A stretch of 64,000 bases of DNA, taken from positions 1 to 64,000 of the forward strand of contig JAPJBO010000108.1 of NCBI GenBank assembly GCA_030068145.1, given 5' to 3'. The notes below the pieces were generated by a model. The model saw only the letters and a list, made by a program, of their open reading frames with translations, did not search any database and was not told the origin of the DNA. Origin of the DNA: Diplonema papillatum (taxonomy: Eukaryota > Euglenozoa > Diplonemea > Diplonemida > Diplonemidae). Below are positions 1 to 12,679 of this stretch, one piece after another (within the stretch, counting starts at the first letter, position 1; each line of letters begins with the position of its first letter). The position numbers and the translations under genes were made by a program.

Positions 1-372
1 GCCTTGCCGCTGTTGCCTTGCTGCTGCTGCCTTGCTGCGGCTGCCTTGCTGCGGCTGCCTTGCTGCGGCTGCTGCCTTGCTGCGGCTGCCTTGCTGCGGC
101 TGCTGCCTTGCTGCTGCTGCCTTGCTGCGGCTGCCTTGCTGCGGCTGCTGCCTTGCTGCTGCTGCCCTGCTGCTGCTGCCTTGCTGCTGCTGCCTTGCCG
201 CGGCTGCCTTGCTGCTGCTGCTGCCTTGCTGATGCCGCCTTGCCGCTGCTATCGTGATGCTGCTGCCTTGCTGCTGCTGCCTTGCTGCAGCTGTTTTGCT
301 GCTGCTGCCTTCCTGCTGCTGTCTTGCTTCTACTGCTGCCTGCCTTGCTGCTGCTGCTTTCTTGCCGACCTT
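1..372. repeat. CTG/CTTGCTGCGGC minisatellite
   Basis: The first ~370 bases are a tandem array of short units built from GCTGCTGCC, TTGCTGCGG and TTGCTGCTG. All three forward frames stay open because the array lacks stops, giving Leu/Pro/Cys/Ala-rich translations with no domain character. The unit length drifts between 9 and 18 bases and the array decays toward its right end (TTTCTTGCC near 357). It begins at the window edge, so its true left boundary is not visible. I read it as non-coding microsatellite or minisatellite DNA. Confidence 0.85.
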
Positions 373-379
373 TTTTACG

Positions 380-3215
380 CCTGGGATGAGTGGGTGCGCA
401 GCTCGGAGGCCAGATACGAAGTTAGGGGCTTTCACCCACAGCAAAGGAACTGCTTGCCTTGGCCGCGTTTCGAAAAACACGTTTCCAGGGGACACCGCGA
501 GGAGGTAATTAGGGGAAGTTCCGACCTTCTAAAGAACGTTGTTCGTCTGAGCTTCGGATTCCTGTGAGGGCTTCTTTGAATGAACCGGTTTTGAATACAA
601 GAACACGGGTACCCGTAGCACTCTCAGAACCTCTTCAATCACCCGCAAATTCAAATGCTTTGATGGTTTCCAATAGAGACCCGCAAAACCACTCATCCTC
701 CAGGCCAGTCTCCTTCACTTGCTCTTCAGGGCCATATTGCTGAAGGAACGTCATAAAAGGTCAGACCCTCTTGAAGGACTCGCAAATCCGCATGCTTTGA
801 AGGTTTCCGCAAGACGAGCTTTTCCAATCAACCAAACACACAGTCATTGTTGACCAACTCATATTTTGAATTAATGAATAGATTTCGGGAAACAATATCA
901 AAGACTGCCTGCGTCGGCCGCACGTTGAGCACGTTTCCGAGGGACACCACGAGGAGGTGCAGGTCAGATTCTTGTCCCTCATGTAAAGAAACGCATGATA
1001 AGAGACCTTTGCCGAAGTTCCGACCCTTGAAAGAACACTGTTCGTCTGAGCTTCGAATTCCTGTGAGGGTTTCTTTGGATGAATCGGTCAAAAAATCGAG
1101 AAAACGGGTACCCATAGCTCTCCCAGAACCTCTTCAATGACTCGCAAGTGGGCATACCTTGGTTGGTTTCGCGCGAAACCTCGAAGACCAGCTTTTCGGA
1201 TCACCAAATTCGTCCGACATTGTCGCCCAGGGCTTCTTAGCATGAATCGGTCGAGAATACAAGAAAACAGGTTCCCGTAAGTATCCCGTAAGTATCTCAG
1301 AACCTCTTCAATGACCCGCAAATCCGAATACTCTGATTGTTCCACAAGAGACCCGCAAGACCATCCTCATTGGCATCACTTGGGCTTCGCAAGGCTGTCT
1401 CTTTCACTTCTCGGCCGATAGGGGCCACCTTGCTGAAGGAACATCAAAAATCGCACACAACCTTCTCGAATTGGGGGCTAACTCCCCGAAGTTCCGACCT
1501 TCGCAAACTTGTCGAAAGAACCCTTCGAAAGAATGGTGTTCGTCTGCTTAGAATTCCTGTGAGGGCTTCTTCGGATGAATCGGTCAATAATTCGAGAAAA
1601 CTGGTACTCATAGCTCTCCCAGAACCCCTTCAATGACTCGCAAATTTGCATGCTTTGACCGTTTCCACGCGGGAAACATCATCAAAGACTGCCTGAGTCG
1701 GCCGCGCGTTCAGCACGTTTCCGAGGGACACCACGAGGAGGTGCAGGTCAGATTCTTGTCCCCATGTAAGGAAACACGAGATATGAGACCTTCTCGCTTT
1801 CAAAAAGGGGGCAAGTACTTCCGAAGTTCTGACCATCGAAATAACACTGTTCGCATGAGCTTCGAATTCCTGTGGGGGGTTTCTTTGGATGCATCGGTCC
1901 GAAATGCAAGAAAACAGGTACCCGTAGCTCTCTCACAACCTCTTCAATGACTCGCATACCCTGATTGTTTCCACGAGACCCGCAGAACCACTCATCGAGA
2001 ACCCCTGGGCCTCTGGAGGCCAGTCTTCTTCACTTCCTGGTCTTTAGGGGCAATCTTGTTCAAGGAACGTCAAAAACGGCAATAATGATGTCGAATTCGG
2101 GGGGGCTTGTTCCCCGAAGTTCCGACCCTTAAGAGAATGATGTTTGTCCCAGCTTCCTGTGAGGGCTTCTTCGGATGAATCGGTGAAAAACTCAAGAAAA
2201 TGAGCACCCATAGCTCTATCAGAACCTCTTGAATGACTCACAAATTCGCATGCTTTGACGGTTTCCGCAAGACGAGCTTTTCCAATCAACCAAACACACG
2301 GTCATTGTTGACCAACCAATTCGGGAAACAATATCAAAGACTGCCTGCGTCGGCCGCGCGTTGAGCACGTTTCCGAGGGACACCACGAGGAGGTGCAGGT
2401 CAGATTCTTGTCCCTCATGTAAAGAAACGCATGATAAGAGACCTTCTCCTATTCAAAAGGGGGGGCTTGTAACTTCCGAAGTTCCGACAGGCGAAAGAAC
2501 ACTGTTCGTATGAGCTCCGAATTCCTGTGAGGGTTTCTTTGGATGAATTGGTCGAAAATTCGACAAAACGGGTACCCATAACTCTCCCAGAACCTCTTCA
2601 ATGACTCGCAAGTGGGCATACCTTGGTTGGTCTCGCGCGAAACCTCAAAGACCAGCATTTCGGATCACAAAATTCGTCCGACATCGTCGCCATTCATTGT
2701 GAACTTGTTCTTTGGTAGTATTTTTTCCTGTTTTTGTTGCGTTTTTCGCTCTCTTTCGAGTCGGCCTCTTCACAAAGAGGCCGTATCTACAAGGAAGGCT
2801 ACAAACACTGAGAATCAATCCAATCCACGAGGGGGCCCGCAGGGCAACCGAGTGCGGGTTTGCGGGGTTTCGGGGAAGGCGGGGTTTGCGGGCTTGGATT
2901 TTTTTCTTTCTGGGGGTTCAGCTGGGAGCCTGGAAAGGCCGCCGCTTCGCCACAAGCAACCCTTTCTCGCACAGACACAGGAAATTCCACAACTTTGGCC
3001 CCGCAAGAAAAGCACCCCCGCAAACCTCGCCTTCGCAGCAAGAAAGACCCACCGGGGGAGTCCAGCCTTCCGGAAACGGAAACGGTTTGTCAAGCCGCTT
3101 CTGCCTTCGAGCCTTCGATCTTCAACCTTTCCGCCCCACGAGGGAGCAGAGAGGTACTGCTTGCCTTGGCCGCGTTTCGAAAAACACGTTACCCCCCGGA
3201 TGTGCACCCAGGGGG
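380..3215. repeat. Degenerate large-unit tandem repeat field
   Basis: Two modules alternate. One begins GAGCACGTTTCCGAGGGACACC and continues into a GAGGAGGTGCAGGTC stretch; it recurs near 920, 1714 and 2366, with a diverged copy near 475. The other contains CCTGTGAGGG then TTTGGATGAATCGGTC; it recurs near 562, 1062, 1553, 1869, 2155 and 2526. Spacing between copies is irregular (about 290-800 bases). Reading frames are interrupted differently in each copy, which argues against a protein-coding origin. It resembles an old satellite or segmental array. Between 2700 and 3200 the modules fade into GC-rich unique sequence, with a last trace near 3160-3190. Confidence 0.75.
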
Positions 3216-3960
3216 GCTCACATCAAAGCGTCTAAAGGCCAGTCCGCTCAGAAAAGTTGTCTCACATCAAGGCTTGTAAAAGCCAGTCCCTCCAGAAAAG
3301 CTGGTTCACATCAAAGCTTCTAAATGCCAGTCCCTGCAGAAAAGTTGGTTCACATCAAAGCGTCGAAAGGCAGTCCCCTCAGAAAAGTTGGCTCACATCA
3401 AGGCTTCTAAAGGCCAGTCCCCCAGAAAAGTTGGCACACATCGAAGCTTCTAGAGGCCAGTCCCCTCAGAAAAGTTGGCTCACATCAAGGCTTCTAACGG
3501 CCAGTCCCTCCAGAAAAGTTGGCCCAAAGGAAGGCTTCTGAAGGCTAGTTCCTCTCCAGAAAAGTTGGCTCACATCAAGCCTTCTAAAGGCCAGTCAGAA
3601 AAGTTGGCTCACAACAAGGCTTCTAAAGGCCAGTCTCTCCAGAAAAGTTGGTCAGAAAAGTTGGCTCACATCAAGGCTTCTAATGGCCAGTCCCTCCAGA
3701 AAAGTTGGCCCAAAGGAAGGCTTCTGAAGGCTAGTTTCTCTCCAGAAAAGTTGGCTCACATCAAGGCTTCTAAAGGCCAGTCCCCTCAGAAAAGTTGGCT
3801 CACATCAAGGCTTCTAAAGGCCAGTCCCTCCAGAAAAGGTGGCCGACATGAAGGCTTCTAAAGCAAGTCCCTTGAGAAGGGTTGGCCGACATCAAGGCTT
3901 TTAAAGACCAGTCCCGCAGAAAATGTGACCGACATCAAGGCCTCTCAAGACCAGTCGCTG
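3216..3960. repeat. ~57-bp tandem repeat array
   Basis: At least twelve copies of a unit of about 55-60 bases, each containing CAGAAAAGTTGGCTCACATC followed by AAGGCTTCTAAAGGCCAGTCC. Copies vary by small indels, and one at 3590-3660 is visibly truncated and partly doubled. Because several units are near a multiple of three, the + strand reads as repeated Ser-Trp-Leu/Ala-His-Ile peptides. No start context or non-repeat domain accompanies these, so I treat it as a minisatellite and not a gene. Confidence 0.85.
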
Positions 3961-6900
3961 CTGTAGATGGTGATGTCTCTGCAGGAGAAGCTGTGCAGCT
4001 GCACTACCAGCTCCATTTCTGCGACACCTCCTGCAGCTGCAGTTCCAGCTGCTGCTGCTGATGCTGTGTGTGAACAGACGACTAATCGCCCCACCCTGAA
4101 GATATTCCGAAAATGCCGGAAAACATGGTAGACTAGGTTAAGCTGTAAAAAGAAGGCCGGAAAAGACCGCTCTACAGAGTCAGGATCCCGAGACTCCAAA
4201 GTCAGAAGAGAAGTCAGCCTGCCTTCGGAAGGCTACTTTGACCATCTATTTTAGTTCTAGTTTGCCCCACGGTTCTTGCAATTCTTCAACTGAGCCCGCA
4301 AACCCTACATGTCGGTGGCCAGGTTTGACGAAATGTCATCAGGACGGGGTGGCGGATGGAAATCGTCAGGCACATGCAAGGTGTTCACACCAAAGCCAAA
4401 CAGGAGGAATTGGTTGATTGTTGTTGTGTCGGTATATTACGAAGCGACTGCCACGGGTGAAGTTGCCGGTTTTACATCCTTTGTGGACTCCTTGCACTTT
4501 GGAACGCTTTTCGGCACAGTGAAACAGCTAAATAGGTGAGAGTTCCTGAAGGGCTCGAGGATACTAGGGGAACAAGAGAAAATTGGCACGGAAGAAAGCG
4601 AAAGAAAAGAGCAGCGAGAAAAAAGCTGAGGCTCCAGGCAGAAAGAAAAAATGCTAATTGAAGGAGAAGAATATCGAGATCGGGCGGAGAGGACCAAAGG
4701 GAAACATACTAGATCAAGGTCGAGGCACACAAACGAACGGGAATCAGTTCGCAGACTCTTTGCATTGTTTGAGGGACATGGAGCAACAAGCTCCACCCAC
4801 CCAAGAGCAAGCAGTTCCCGCTCATCCGAGTCAGAAGTATTTTCGGACACACTGCATGATTTACAGCAAAGCAAGAATGTGGAAAGAAGGATCGTAATGA
4901 AGACGGGAACCATGATGTTTGACCTTCGAAGAGGACTCGAACTGACCTTTTTACGGGGCCATCCCTGCTTTGCCTTCGTTTCTTGATAGGTTACTTGCAC
5001 TGTAGTCCACATGTTTCTCAACCCTTGGAAACATACATCTGTCTACCTCACACTTGCTCGAAGGTCCTATCGTATTTGGACATTCTTTTGATGTATCGCA
5101 TTATGCCGATAATGCGATACACAAAGAATCACTGCCTCGGAAGAGAGATAAGAATTCTGGGGGGCAACCTCCAGCTTTGTCACTCTCTCAGTGTATCGAA
5201 CAGGACTGGCAAAAAAGGCCAAAAAAAGCATCGCGGGCTATCAACTACAGTTCCGAAGCCAGATTCGCTTCGAGCCGGGCAGAAGGGGACACACCAATCT
5301 GAAGTGAGCTGGTCGGCTGTAGCCCCATGTATGCTTGAAAAATAACAAGAGGTGAACACGCATTCTTCCTTTTACTATTAACAAACAGGACGGACAAACG
5401 GAGAAAAATGGGCCGGTATGCAGAGGAAGTGCTAGTAGAGTGGAGGAACTGATTATTCTAGACGGTTTCTTGAAAGGGAAAGATGCCAAACCCACCCCCT
5501 TGGAGGAAATTCGAGAATAGTTCTCTGGTGCCTAGTCTCGTGATGATATTGAGATGACAAGTACCTACTTGTCATGACATGTAAGTACGTGATGCAGGTA
5601 ATCCCAAACCTCCATACACTTGGGACATCACAAGACTCGCCAGACGTCTGGCGTATGGGGTGCTTACAGTGAGGGGCCCCAGAGAACCATGCAAAAGGAC
5701 TTTCCGTCCGAGGGTGGGGGTCTGGTGTTTCCGTTTCTGTTCCATACTTTCAAGGAACTGGCATTTTTAGCAGCCGCCGTTTTCTTCGTAACGGCTGCTG
5801 CAGGGTGCATCCGGATGTAGTTCCGACTGCGCGGTCAACGTCCTCCTTGTAGTGGTAGCAAGCGAGGGCACAAACGGGTCATAAAGTATACACACTATAA
5901 ATACTATCGTTTCCATGCAAGGCAGAAGCAAGCAGGTGAAGTACCAGTTTTCTGCGAGCAAAATGTTAAATGTCGCCTCCACATGCGGTCACATCTTGCA
6001 GCCGTCTGGGCAGGTGTGGCAGGCTGCTTGCAGGCCAAAACCGGAAGGACAGCGCATTGGAACGTTGTCAAGAGAGGAAAAAAAGGAGATGTCACCAGGC
6101 CAATATCTTAAACATGGCCACTCCGTCTCACGCACTGTTCATGTCCAACCGTTTTGTGTTCGTGTTTGTGTCCAAATGTTACTATTCCTGGTGGGTGGGT
6201 AGCCTTCGGGAGAGTAAGTGGAAGGGTACGGAGACACTTCCGCTTCCATGTTTTGGCAATGATGCAAAGTGCACGTACACAGGTATAATCCGATGTGATC
6301 ATGGTAGCTGAGGTACTGTTATTCAGGTAACTGACGGGGTTCTGATGCGACGAGACACCTGAGCTGAGTGCTGGTTTCTTGTTCTCTTCACAGATACTGT
6401 CTGGAGGTAGGTACGTCTGAAAGCCCCTACTGCATGGTAGGCTGTAGGTGCCGACGCAAATGCGCCGATCTTTGGAAAACTCTTGGGTATGCGGTGTATG
6501 CGTAGAATTGCACTAGGTGGGAGCGGGGCTTGGCATCGACTGATAATATCTTTCTCGTTCTGGGGGGAGCAGTCAGTGAGCCTCAAGAAATCCCGCTCAA
6601 TGTGCTGTAGAGTACGAGTAATTGCGATTTCTGAGTTGGTCGGGCTGCTAGTCACACCGGGTTTGAGCAATTATTCACGCTCGGCGGTCTTTGATCACTT
6701 TAAGTGTTGAGACTTCGCGGACAAGATAGATCAGATCAGGTCTTACTTCTTCGAGGTGGAGAGCCGCACGCAGCGAGCTTGTTGATCAGTGTTATCACTT
6801 CCAGGTTTTAGGTGAGTAAGGCCGGTGAACGGCGAAACAAAGTGGCGGCACCTGAGGATTAACCCATCGGTACACGGCAAGAACCCGCCACAGTCAGACT

Positions 6901-8302
6901 TTTTGAGAGCGAGTGTGCCTTGAAGTCACCAATGCGCACGCTGCATTTTGAACTAGGACTCGGCCATCGGTTTCACCCATTTGAGAGGAGACTGAAGGTC
7001 ATCCACATCGTCTGCCATCCGAAAGGTTGAAGTGCCTACCACGCAAACAGATTGTCAATGTTCCCCCCGGTTCTTTCTTCTTTCGAGTCAGGAATACTGG
7101 GACACCGCCCGAATTTCGTTTGTGAGACGACAAGTTTGCTTGCTGGACTGTCCCAGCTTCGGTCTGGCACAAACCTCAGCAGCTACGCTTGGCTGAGAAC
7201 AGAGCTCACTACTTTCCAATACTTCACACCCAGCCGCACTAGTGTGGGATAGTGATTCTTGTTTATTAGCAGTGCGTGGTCCTTTTTAAGATGGTTGTGT
7301 CTGTCGCTCCCTCTCCTTAGGGTTGCCGCCCGAGGGAACCGGCTGTGAGCCGAAACTCGACGCCGGTCGCTCCGGACTGCACCAGGAGAGAACTTCGCGG
7401 CGGATCACAAAACACCCGCCCTGCTCGAGGCACGCGCCCAAGACCCGTCCGTAGCACCCTCCATGTTTGCACCTTCCTCGGAAGCTAGGGCTTCAATGTA
7501 GTTGGGAAAACACGTTCCCCTTCCCCGCGTTCTGCGTGTGGGCAACTGCCGCAGATACGTCCTTCGCCCTTGGCTCACTTTCGGGAGGTTGGTGTCCTAG
7601 TGACAGACCCGCCGCCTTAGTTTCGCCCGGTATCGAGACTAATCCAATACCAGGCATCATCAGTCGTGCTCTTGGATTTCACCCTGTTGGCCTAACAGGG
7701 TGGTGGCGGCCGTCATGTAGCACTTGGGCGGGCTACCGACCGGTTGATTTCAAACGCCTGGGTTTGCTCCCCTGGGTGGGGAGGTGTCGCAACTCACCTA
7801 CCAAGACCCGCTGGGCGGTGCGAATCCTGCTTGCTGCCCCTATATGCAGTGCGAGTGTGTGTGTGGGCCTTTGGAGCGTAGATGATGCCTCTCGCGCTGC
7901 TCCCCTTGAGGTTCCTTGCTCATGCCAAAGCGCCCCCGCCCGGGTTAAGGGGTTGCGGCATCAGGCGTGGGCCAGGGCCAGGGAAGCTGTTCGGAGGGGT
8001 CACCACCCACAGTTCGCGAGCTTGTTACTTCACTGTCCCCGGCTCTCCCCGGCGTTCGTCGTCCCGGGGGAAGGTTCCTGAATTGCAGTGCGAGTGCGGT
8101 CGCTACATACTCAACCTGCTGCTAATCGCGAATTGCAGAACCAGAGCATAGGTCTCCTCAACTAGCAGGCAAACCCGTCAGGATTGCGTGATCCCACATC
8201 AAAACACGTGTCTGTGTCAGAACCAAATTTAGGGTAGATAAACTCAAAACTTTGTTTCTTCGTCGCGCGCGTTCAAAATTTTTTGATCTTGGTTGGTTAG
8301 TC
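3961..8302. other. Gene-poor intergenic stretch
   Basis: No ORF here shows domain character, and no set of exons with matching splice sites was found. The largest open stretch (7467-8081, +) is GC-rich and overlaps other open frames of equal length. A TGTCATGACA palindrome lies near 5570, within a region that also repeats AAGTA and TACTTG. Nothing else could be supported. Confidence 0.5.
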
Positions 8303-8740
8303 GGCCCGCCGGAACCCGCCGGAACCCTCTGAATGGCACTTCCAACCCGCCGGAACCCGCCGGAACCCTCTGGATAGCATTTTCACCCCGCCGGAACCCT
8401 CCGAATGGCATTGCCAACCCGCCGGAACCCGCCGGAACCCTCCGAATGGCACTTCCAACCCGCCGGAACCCGCCGGAACCCTCTGAATGGCATTGCCAAC
8501 CCGCCGGAACCCGCCGGAACCCTCTGAATGGCACTTCCAACCCGCCGGAACCCGCCGGAACCCTCTGAATGGCACTTCCAACCCGCCGGAACCCGCCGGA
8601 ACCCTCTGAATGGCATTGCCAACCCGCCGGAACCCGCCGGAACCCTCCGAATGGCACTTCCAACCCGCAGGAACCCGCCGGAACCCTCTGAATGGCATTT
8701 CCAACCTACCGGAACCCGCCGGAACCGTCTGAAAGCGTTT
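8303..8740. repeat. 41-bp minisatellite with GGAACCCGCC sub-repeats
   Basis: The motif GAATGG recurs at 8331, 8403, 8444, 8485, 8526, 8567, 8608, 8649 and 8690, giving an exact 41-base period. Each unit holds two GGAACCCGCC sub-repeats and then CTCTGAATGGCA plus CTTCC or TTGCC. The unit between 8372 and 8403 is 31 bases because it lost one 10-base sub-repeat. Since 41 is not a multiple of three, every frame on both strands cycles through the same peptides and stays open, so the long ORFs here are artefacts of the array. Confidence 0.95.
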
Positions 8741-10277
8741 TCACATGGCGGGGACGCCTTGCAGCCTTCGTGTGCGCGCTGCACCCACAGTTTTCTTTGA
8801 GTCTTTTCTTTTCTCTTTTGCGCGCGTGCGTTCGCTCCGGCGGCAAGGCAAAAACTAAGAAACAAAGTCTTGAGTTTATCTACCCTTACAAGAGAGCACA
8901 ACGGATACTCTGTCTATCTTGCATACTATTTGTTTGCTTTGTTTTACTTCAAATGGAACTAAAAGGATACAGTGTGGATGTTGATAAAAATGAGCCGCCT
9001 GAACAGCAGATCAAGAGCTGTTGTCGGCCAAGAACCCCACTCCATGCACGTTTCACCTCACAAGGCAGAACCTTGCCTCTTTCTCTGTTTGATGAACTAG
9101 GGTCAGGGTTCAAAGAAAAACCCCGAGGGAGTCTGTGATTGAAAGTAGTAGCGACTACGCTTTCTCAAGGGAGGCAATGTAGCCGTTCACTGCGAATTCG
9201 TTGGCACACTATGATTCACCATCATTCCCCGTGTGTAAAAGGGAGCGGCTCTCTGCTTATCCTATCAAACGGGTGCACAGATTTGGTGACAACGCCACAC
9301 TCTTTTCGTCGACTCTTGCACATAGTCATGCACTCACAGTGACAACATGTTGTGTTTCGTGCACACCATGTGATATTTCGTTTCTGTATTTAGGCAGGGG
9401 TTCTTGGAGAGCAGTCTGACAGGTGAGCGGCGCCGACTCACCCAAGCGACTCTCGGATCACCCAGCTGTTACGTGTGAGCGTCTGTACAATGTAGTGGCA
9501 AATTCTAGAGCCGCCCCTCGCTGTTCGCATGCAGCTCGTGTTAACGAAAGCGAGTTGGGACCTGGTCAACCTCCTCATCCCTGCAGGGCACAGACCCGTC
9601 AGGACCGATAACCGGCATTGCCGGCGGGTCCAACTACTACAATATTCAGCAGCGACTTGTGCCTATCATCGCTTATAGTTGCTGTGTACTTAGTTCTAAC
9701 TACTACTTTTACTTTGGACTGACCGAGTTCCCCTGGCTATCGCACGTGTACGCCGATCCAATTTGATTGCATTGTAAAAAATACGTTATCAACCGATTCA
9801 GCCCGCCGGCTTCATAGACGCCCCTGCATATGTCAAATGATGACCGCCGGCAGACCTTTCAAAGCTTTTCTTGTGAGCGGGGTTCAGTGGACAAGCAACA
9901 CACCTTTACTTTCCAACACAGCGTTAAAAAAAAAAAGACAAGACTTAGCAGAAACGAGGCAACTCAGGGTATGCCGCAAAATGTACCGAAAAGGTGGTGG
10001 GGCACTTTGCCGTCGTGATACTCGAAGCGGAGCCGCGCAGGAAGCGAGAGAGCACACAAGAGTCACCCAGTTATCTTTCGGCGATCTTTCCTCTACGCAG
10101 CTCGGTCGATCAACATACGCAAACCAAGGGCCCGGCCTCTTCGGACACGCGGTTCCTGTTCTCTATCTTCGTTAAATCCTGCGAGCACAGGGTTCTTTTC
10201 GACGGGTGGCTCGATCCTACAACGAGCAATCGACATATGTGTGTTTCGGCATATGCCAACGAGCGGACGCGCGCGCT
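8741..10277. other. Intergenic stretch, no gene seen
   Basis: Contains only short overlapping open frames without recognisable domains. It lies downstream of the 10.28-12.61 kb minus-strand gene and probably includes its 3' untranslated region next to 10277. Confidence 0.5.
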
Positions 10278-12610
10278 CTACGTCTGTGCAGCTTCCAGCG
10301 GTTGCTGCGATGGCGGGTTCTCACTTGCAAGCTTTTCTGCTCCATCAGCCTCGTGCTCTTCTGGTCTGGGCTTGCTGCCTGGAGGCGGTGCTGTAGCGGC
10401 TTCTTCTGCCGGCGGGGCATCCTGTGGTGGTGAGGTCAGTAAACTCTACCCAGTGGCCTTTTGCTTCTTTGAAGTACAAAAAATACAGAACTCTGGTGAT
10501 TAAACGTAAAGGGGTAGGCGACGCCTGCGAAAGACGAATAGTTGCTTACCGTCTCTCACGCACAACTCACAATGACTGATCGATGACACACTTGTTTTCA
10601 CTCGGGTTTCGTTAACTGTGGGGCCGGACTGTACCCGGACATTGTGTATGTAGGTGAAACGTGCATCGTCTTGGTTTGTTGAAAGTAAATACTAACTGCC
10701 GAGACGAGAGAAGTCTGCGTACCAGGGCTGTTTGCTGTGGCGGCGGTGTCTTGGGAGGTGCATCTTTCGTTTCGGGCAGCGATGGCTGCTCCTGGTGTTG
10801 ACGGTCAGCCGGTAGCGCCTCCTGCTTTGGCTCCTGTTTTGGCGTTGGTGTGGGGGAAGCCTCGGGATGCGTCGCGCCGCCGTTGGGCAGCACTTTCTCA
10901 GACTGCTCCGTAAGTGGACCCGTCGGCGGTGCTGCCTGCACGTTCTCCCCCTTGTCCTCCGCCGGCTGAGGCAATGGTGGAGGTGGTAGTGACGGTGGAG
11001 GTAGCGACGGTGGTGCATTGTTGGCGTTGGAACTCTTTCGAGGAGCTTCCGCTTTACCGCTTGCCTGGTTATTGTTGTTGTGGCTGCCGTCGATATTATT
11101 GGTTTTATCGTTGTTGGTGTTGTTGTTGTTGTTGTTGTTGCTGCCACCGTTTTTGTTGTTTTTGTGGTTGTTGGCGATGAGGGACTTTTCGGGGGACGGT
11201 TCATCCCTTCCAGGCGCCGCTTCGCCTTCTTCTCGTTCGATTGACTTCCTTGCTCGGCGTGGTTCAGGGCTGCGTTTGCTGCGGGAGTCGTTCTGTGGGT
11301 GTTTGTTTATTGTTTATCGTGGGCTACCCATCGCCGCATATAACCATCGTCCGGGGTTAAAGATTCTTATGTGCCGGTCCGCGTCTCGGGCAACATTTCA
11401 TGGAGCTACCCGGCGACAGTGGAGAAACGACGCGAGCAAAGACTGAAAGCAGTGACTGACAAGACATAGCATCACAACAGCGTACCTCTTTTTCGGTAAT
11501 CTCCGCATTCTGACTACGGTCTCGGTCGGCGACAGCAACGTTGCTCGGGGGCTCCTTGCTGCGGCTGTCTTTTTCACGGGTTTTGGAAGGAGATCCCGCC
11601 GGTAGCAAGTGCCCATCTCGAGGGTCCGGTCTGTCGGCAATACGATCCCTGTGGGTACGGTCATGGCTGCCTGGAGACTTTGCCTGTCGTTTCTCGCGAT
11701 CCAGCGCGTCGAGCAGGTCTTGATTAGCTTTCAACGTGCTCTCTCGCGGCTTCGCATCGCCTTGTCCATCGGCTGCCACCGCGATCGGGTCAAACGGCGG
11801 AAGGTAGTCGGCCCACCTTCGAATTCGCGACAGGTCTTTCTGCGCGAGTTCCAACGGCCCCTGCACACTCCGCAGAGCAACGGTGCCAATCTTTACTTCG
11901 GCGGAACCATATTTTCGGGCGTCTGCGACAGCTTGCTCCTTGAGCTTCTGCACCATACGCATGACGAGGTCTTCAGGATCTTCGTCGTCCCCTGACGAAA
12001 GCGTGCTGGCGACTGCGTGCGACGTGTTGACTGAGGCCGTGGTTGACAGCTTGTTGCTAATGCCTCCAGCGGAGAGGGACCGGCCTGCGGTGGCATGGTC
12101 GGTGGCGTCTTCTTTGTCCGTCGGCTGCGCCTTGTCACCGGCAGGCTGGATGCTGGCGGGTTTCGGCGATGAAAGAGCGGGCTTCGCTCCGTCATTGCCG
12201 TTGCCGGGGGCGGAGGCACCGCCGTTGGCATGAGTAGTCGAGGCATTGTTGGCGGCCACGCTGTTGTTATTAGCAGTGGTGTTGGTGTTGGTCGTGCTGT
12301 TCAAAGCACCGTTGCTGTACGTGTGACCGACGGCTTCGGCCCCCGTAACATTGTTGGGGTTCCGCGGTGTCGCCTTTTCGCCTTTTGAGTGGTGCTCCGA
12401 AGACTTTTCCGATCTAGTCTTTGACGACGCGGCTTCTTTGTCTGTCCCTTCGACAGCATGGTTGCTCCGCGACTCCCTGCCCTGGGCTGAGCTCGCCTCG
12501 TCTTTGACTTCTTCCTTCTTTCTTTCGGCGGACTTCTCCTTATTTTGTTCTTCGTACTTCTGCCGCTTGGGTTGTCTCGTGTCCTTCGCTGTGCTTCCGC
12601 CACATCCCAT
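10278..12610 (-). CDS. N-terminally acylated low-complexity protein (3 exons)
   Basis: I place the start at the Met of MGCGGSTAK (12610), not the upstream in-frame Met at 12679, because Met-Gly-Cys-Gly-Gly-Ser is a textbook N-myristoylation plus palmitoylation signal. Three exons fit: 12610-11486, 11292-10723 and 10421-10278. All junctions are phase 0 (GAG|GTACGC, CACAG|AAC, CTG|GTACGC, CCACAG|GAT), giving about 612 residues. Exon 1 is charged (Lys/Glu/Ser) and then Asn/Ala-rich, with one more ordered stretch (LVMRMVQKLKEQAVADARKYG). Exon 2 holds a poly-Asn run and then Pro/Gln/Glu-rich sequence. Exon 3 has the same composition, which supports the joining. The family is not recognised. A membrane-attached, mostly disordered protein is the inference, and the N-terminal lipid signal is the only functional clue. 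Confidence 0.72.
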
Positions 12611-12679
12611 TGTGCCGTGGTCGTCCCGTTCTCTCGTGCTCCAGACTAAGTAAATAGCTTTGACCACTCTGCCCCGCAA

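Noticed and set aside
4..567. 187-residue Cys/Leu/Ala-rich ORF at the window start
   Set aside because: It is the CTG minisatellite read in one of three equally open frames, running on into degenerate repeat.
8244..8901. Several long repeat-rich ORFs on both strands
   Set aside because: All are products of the 41-bp array; none has a non-repeat domain or a favoured strand.
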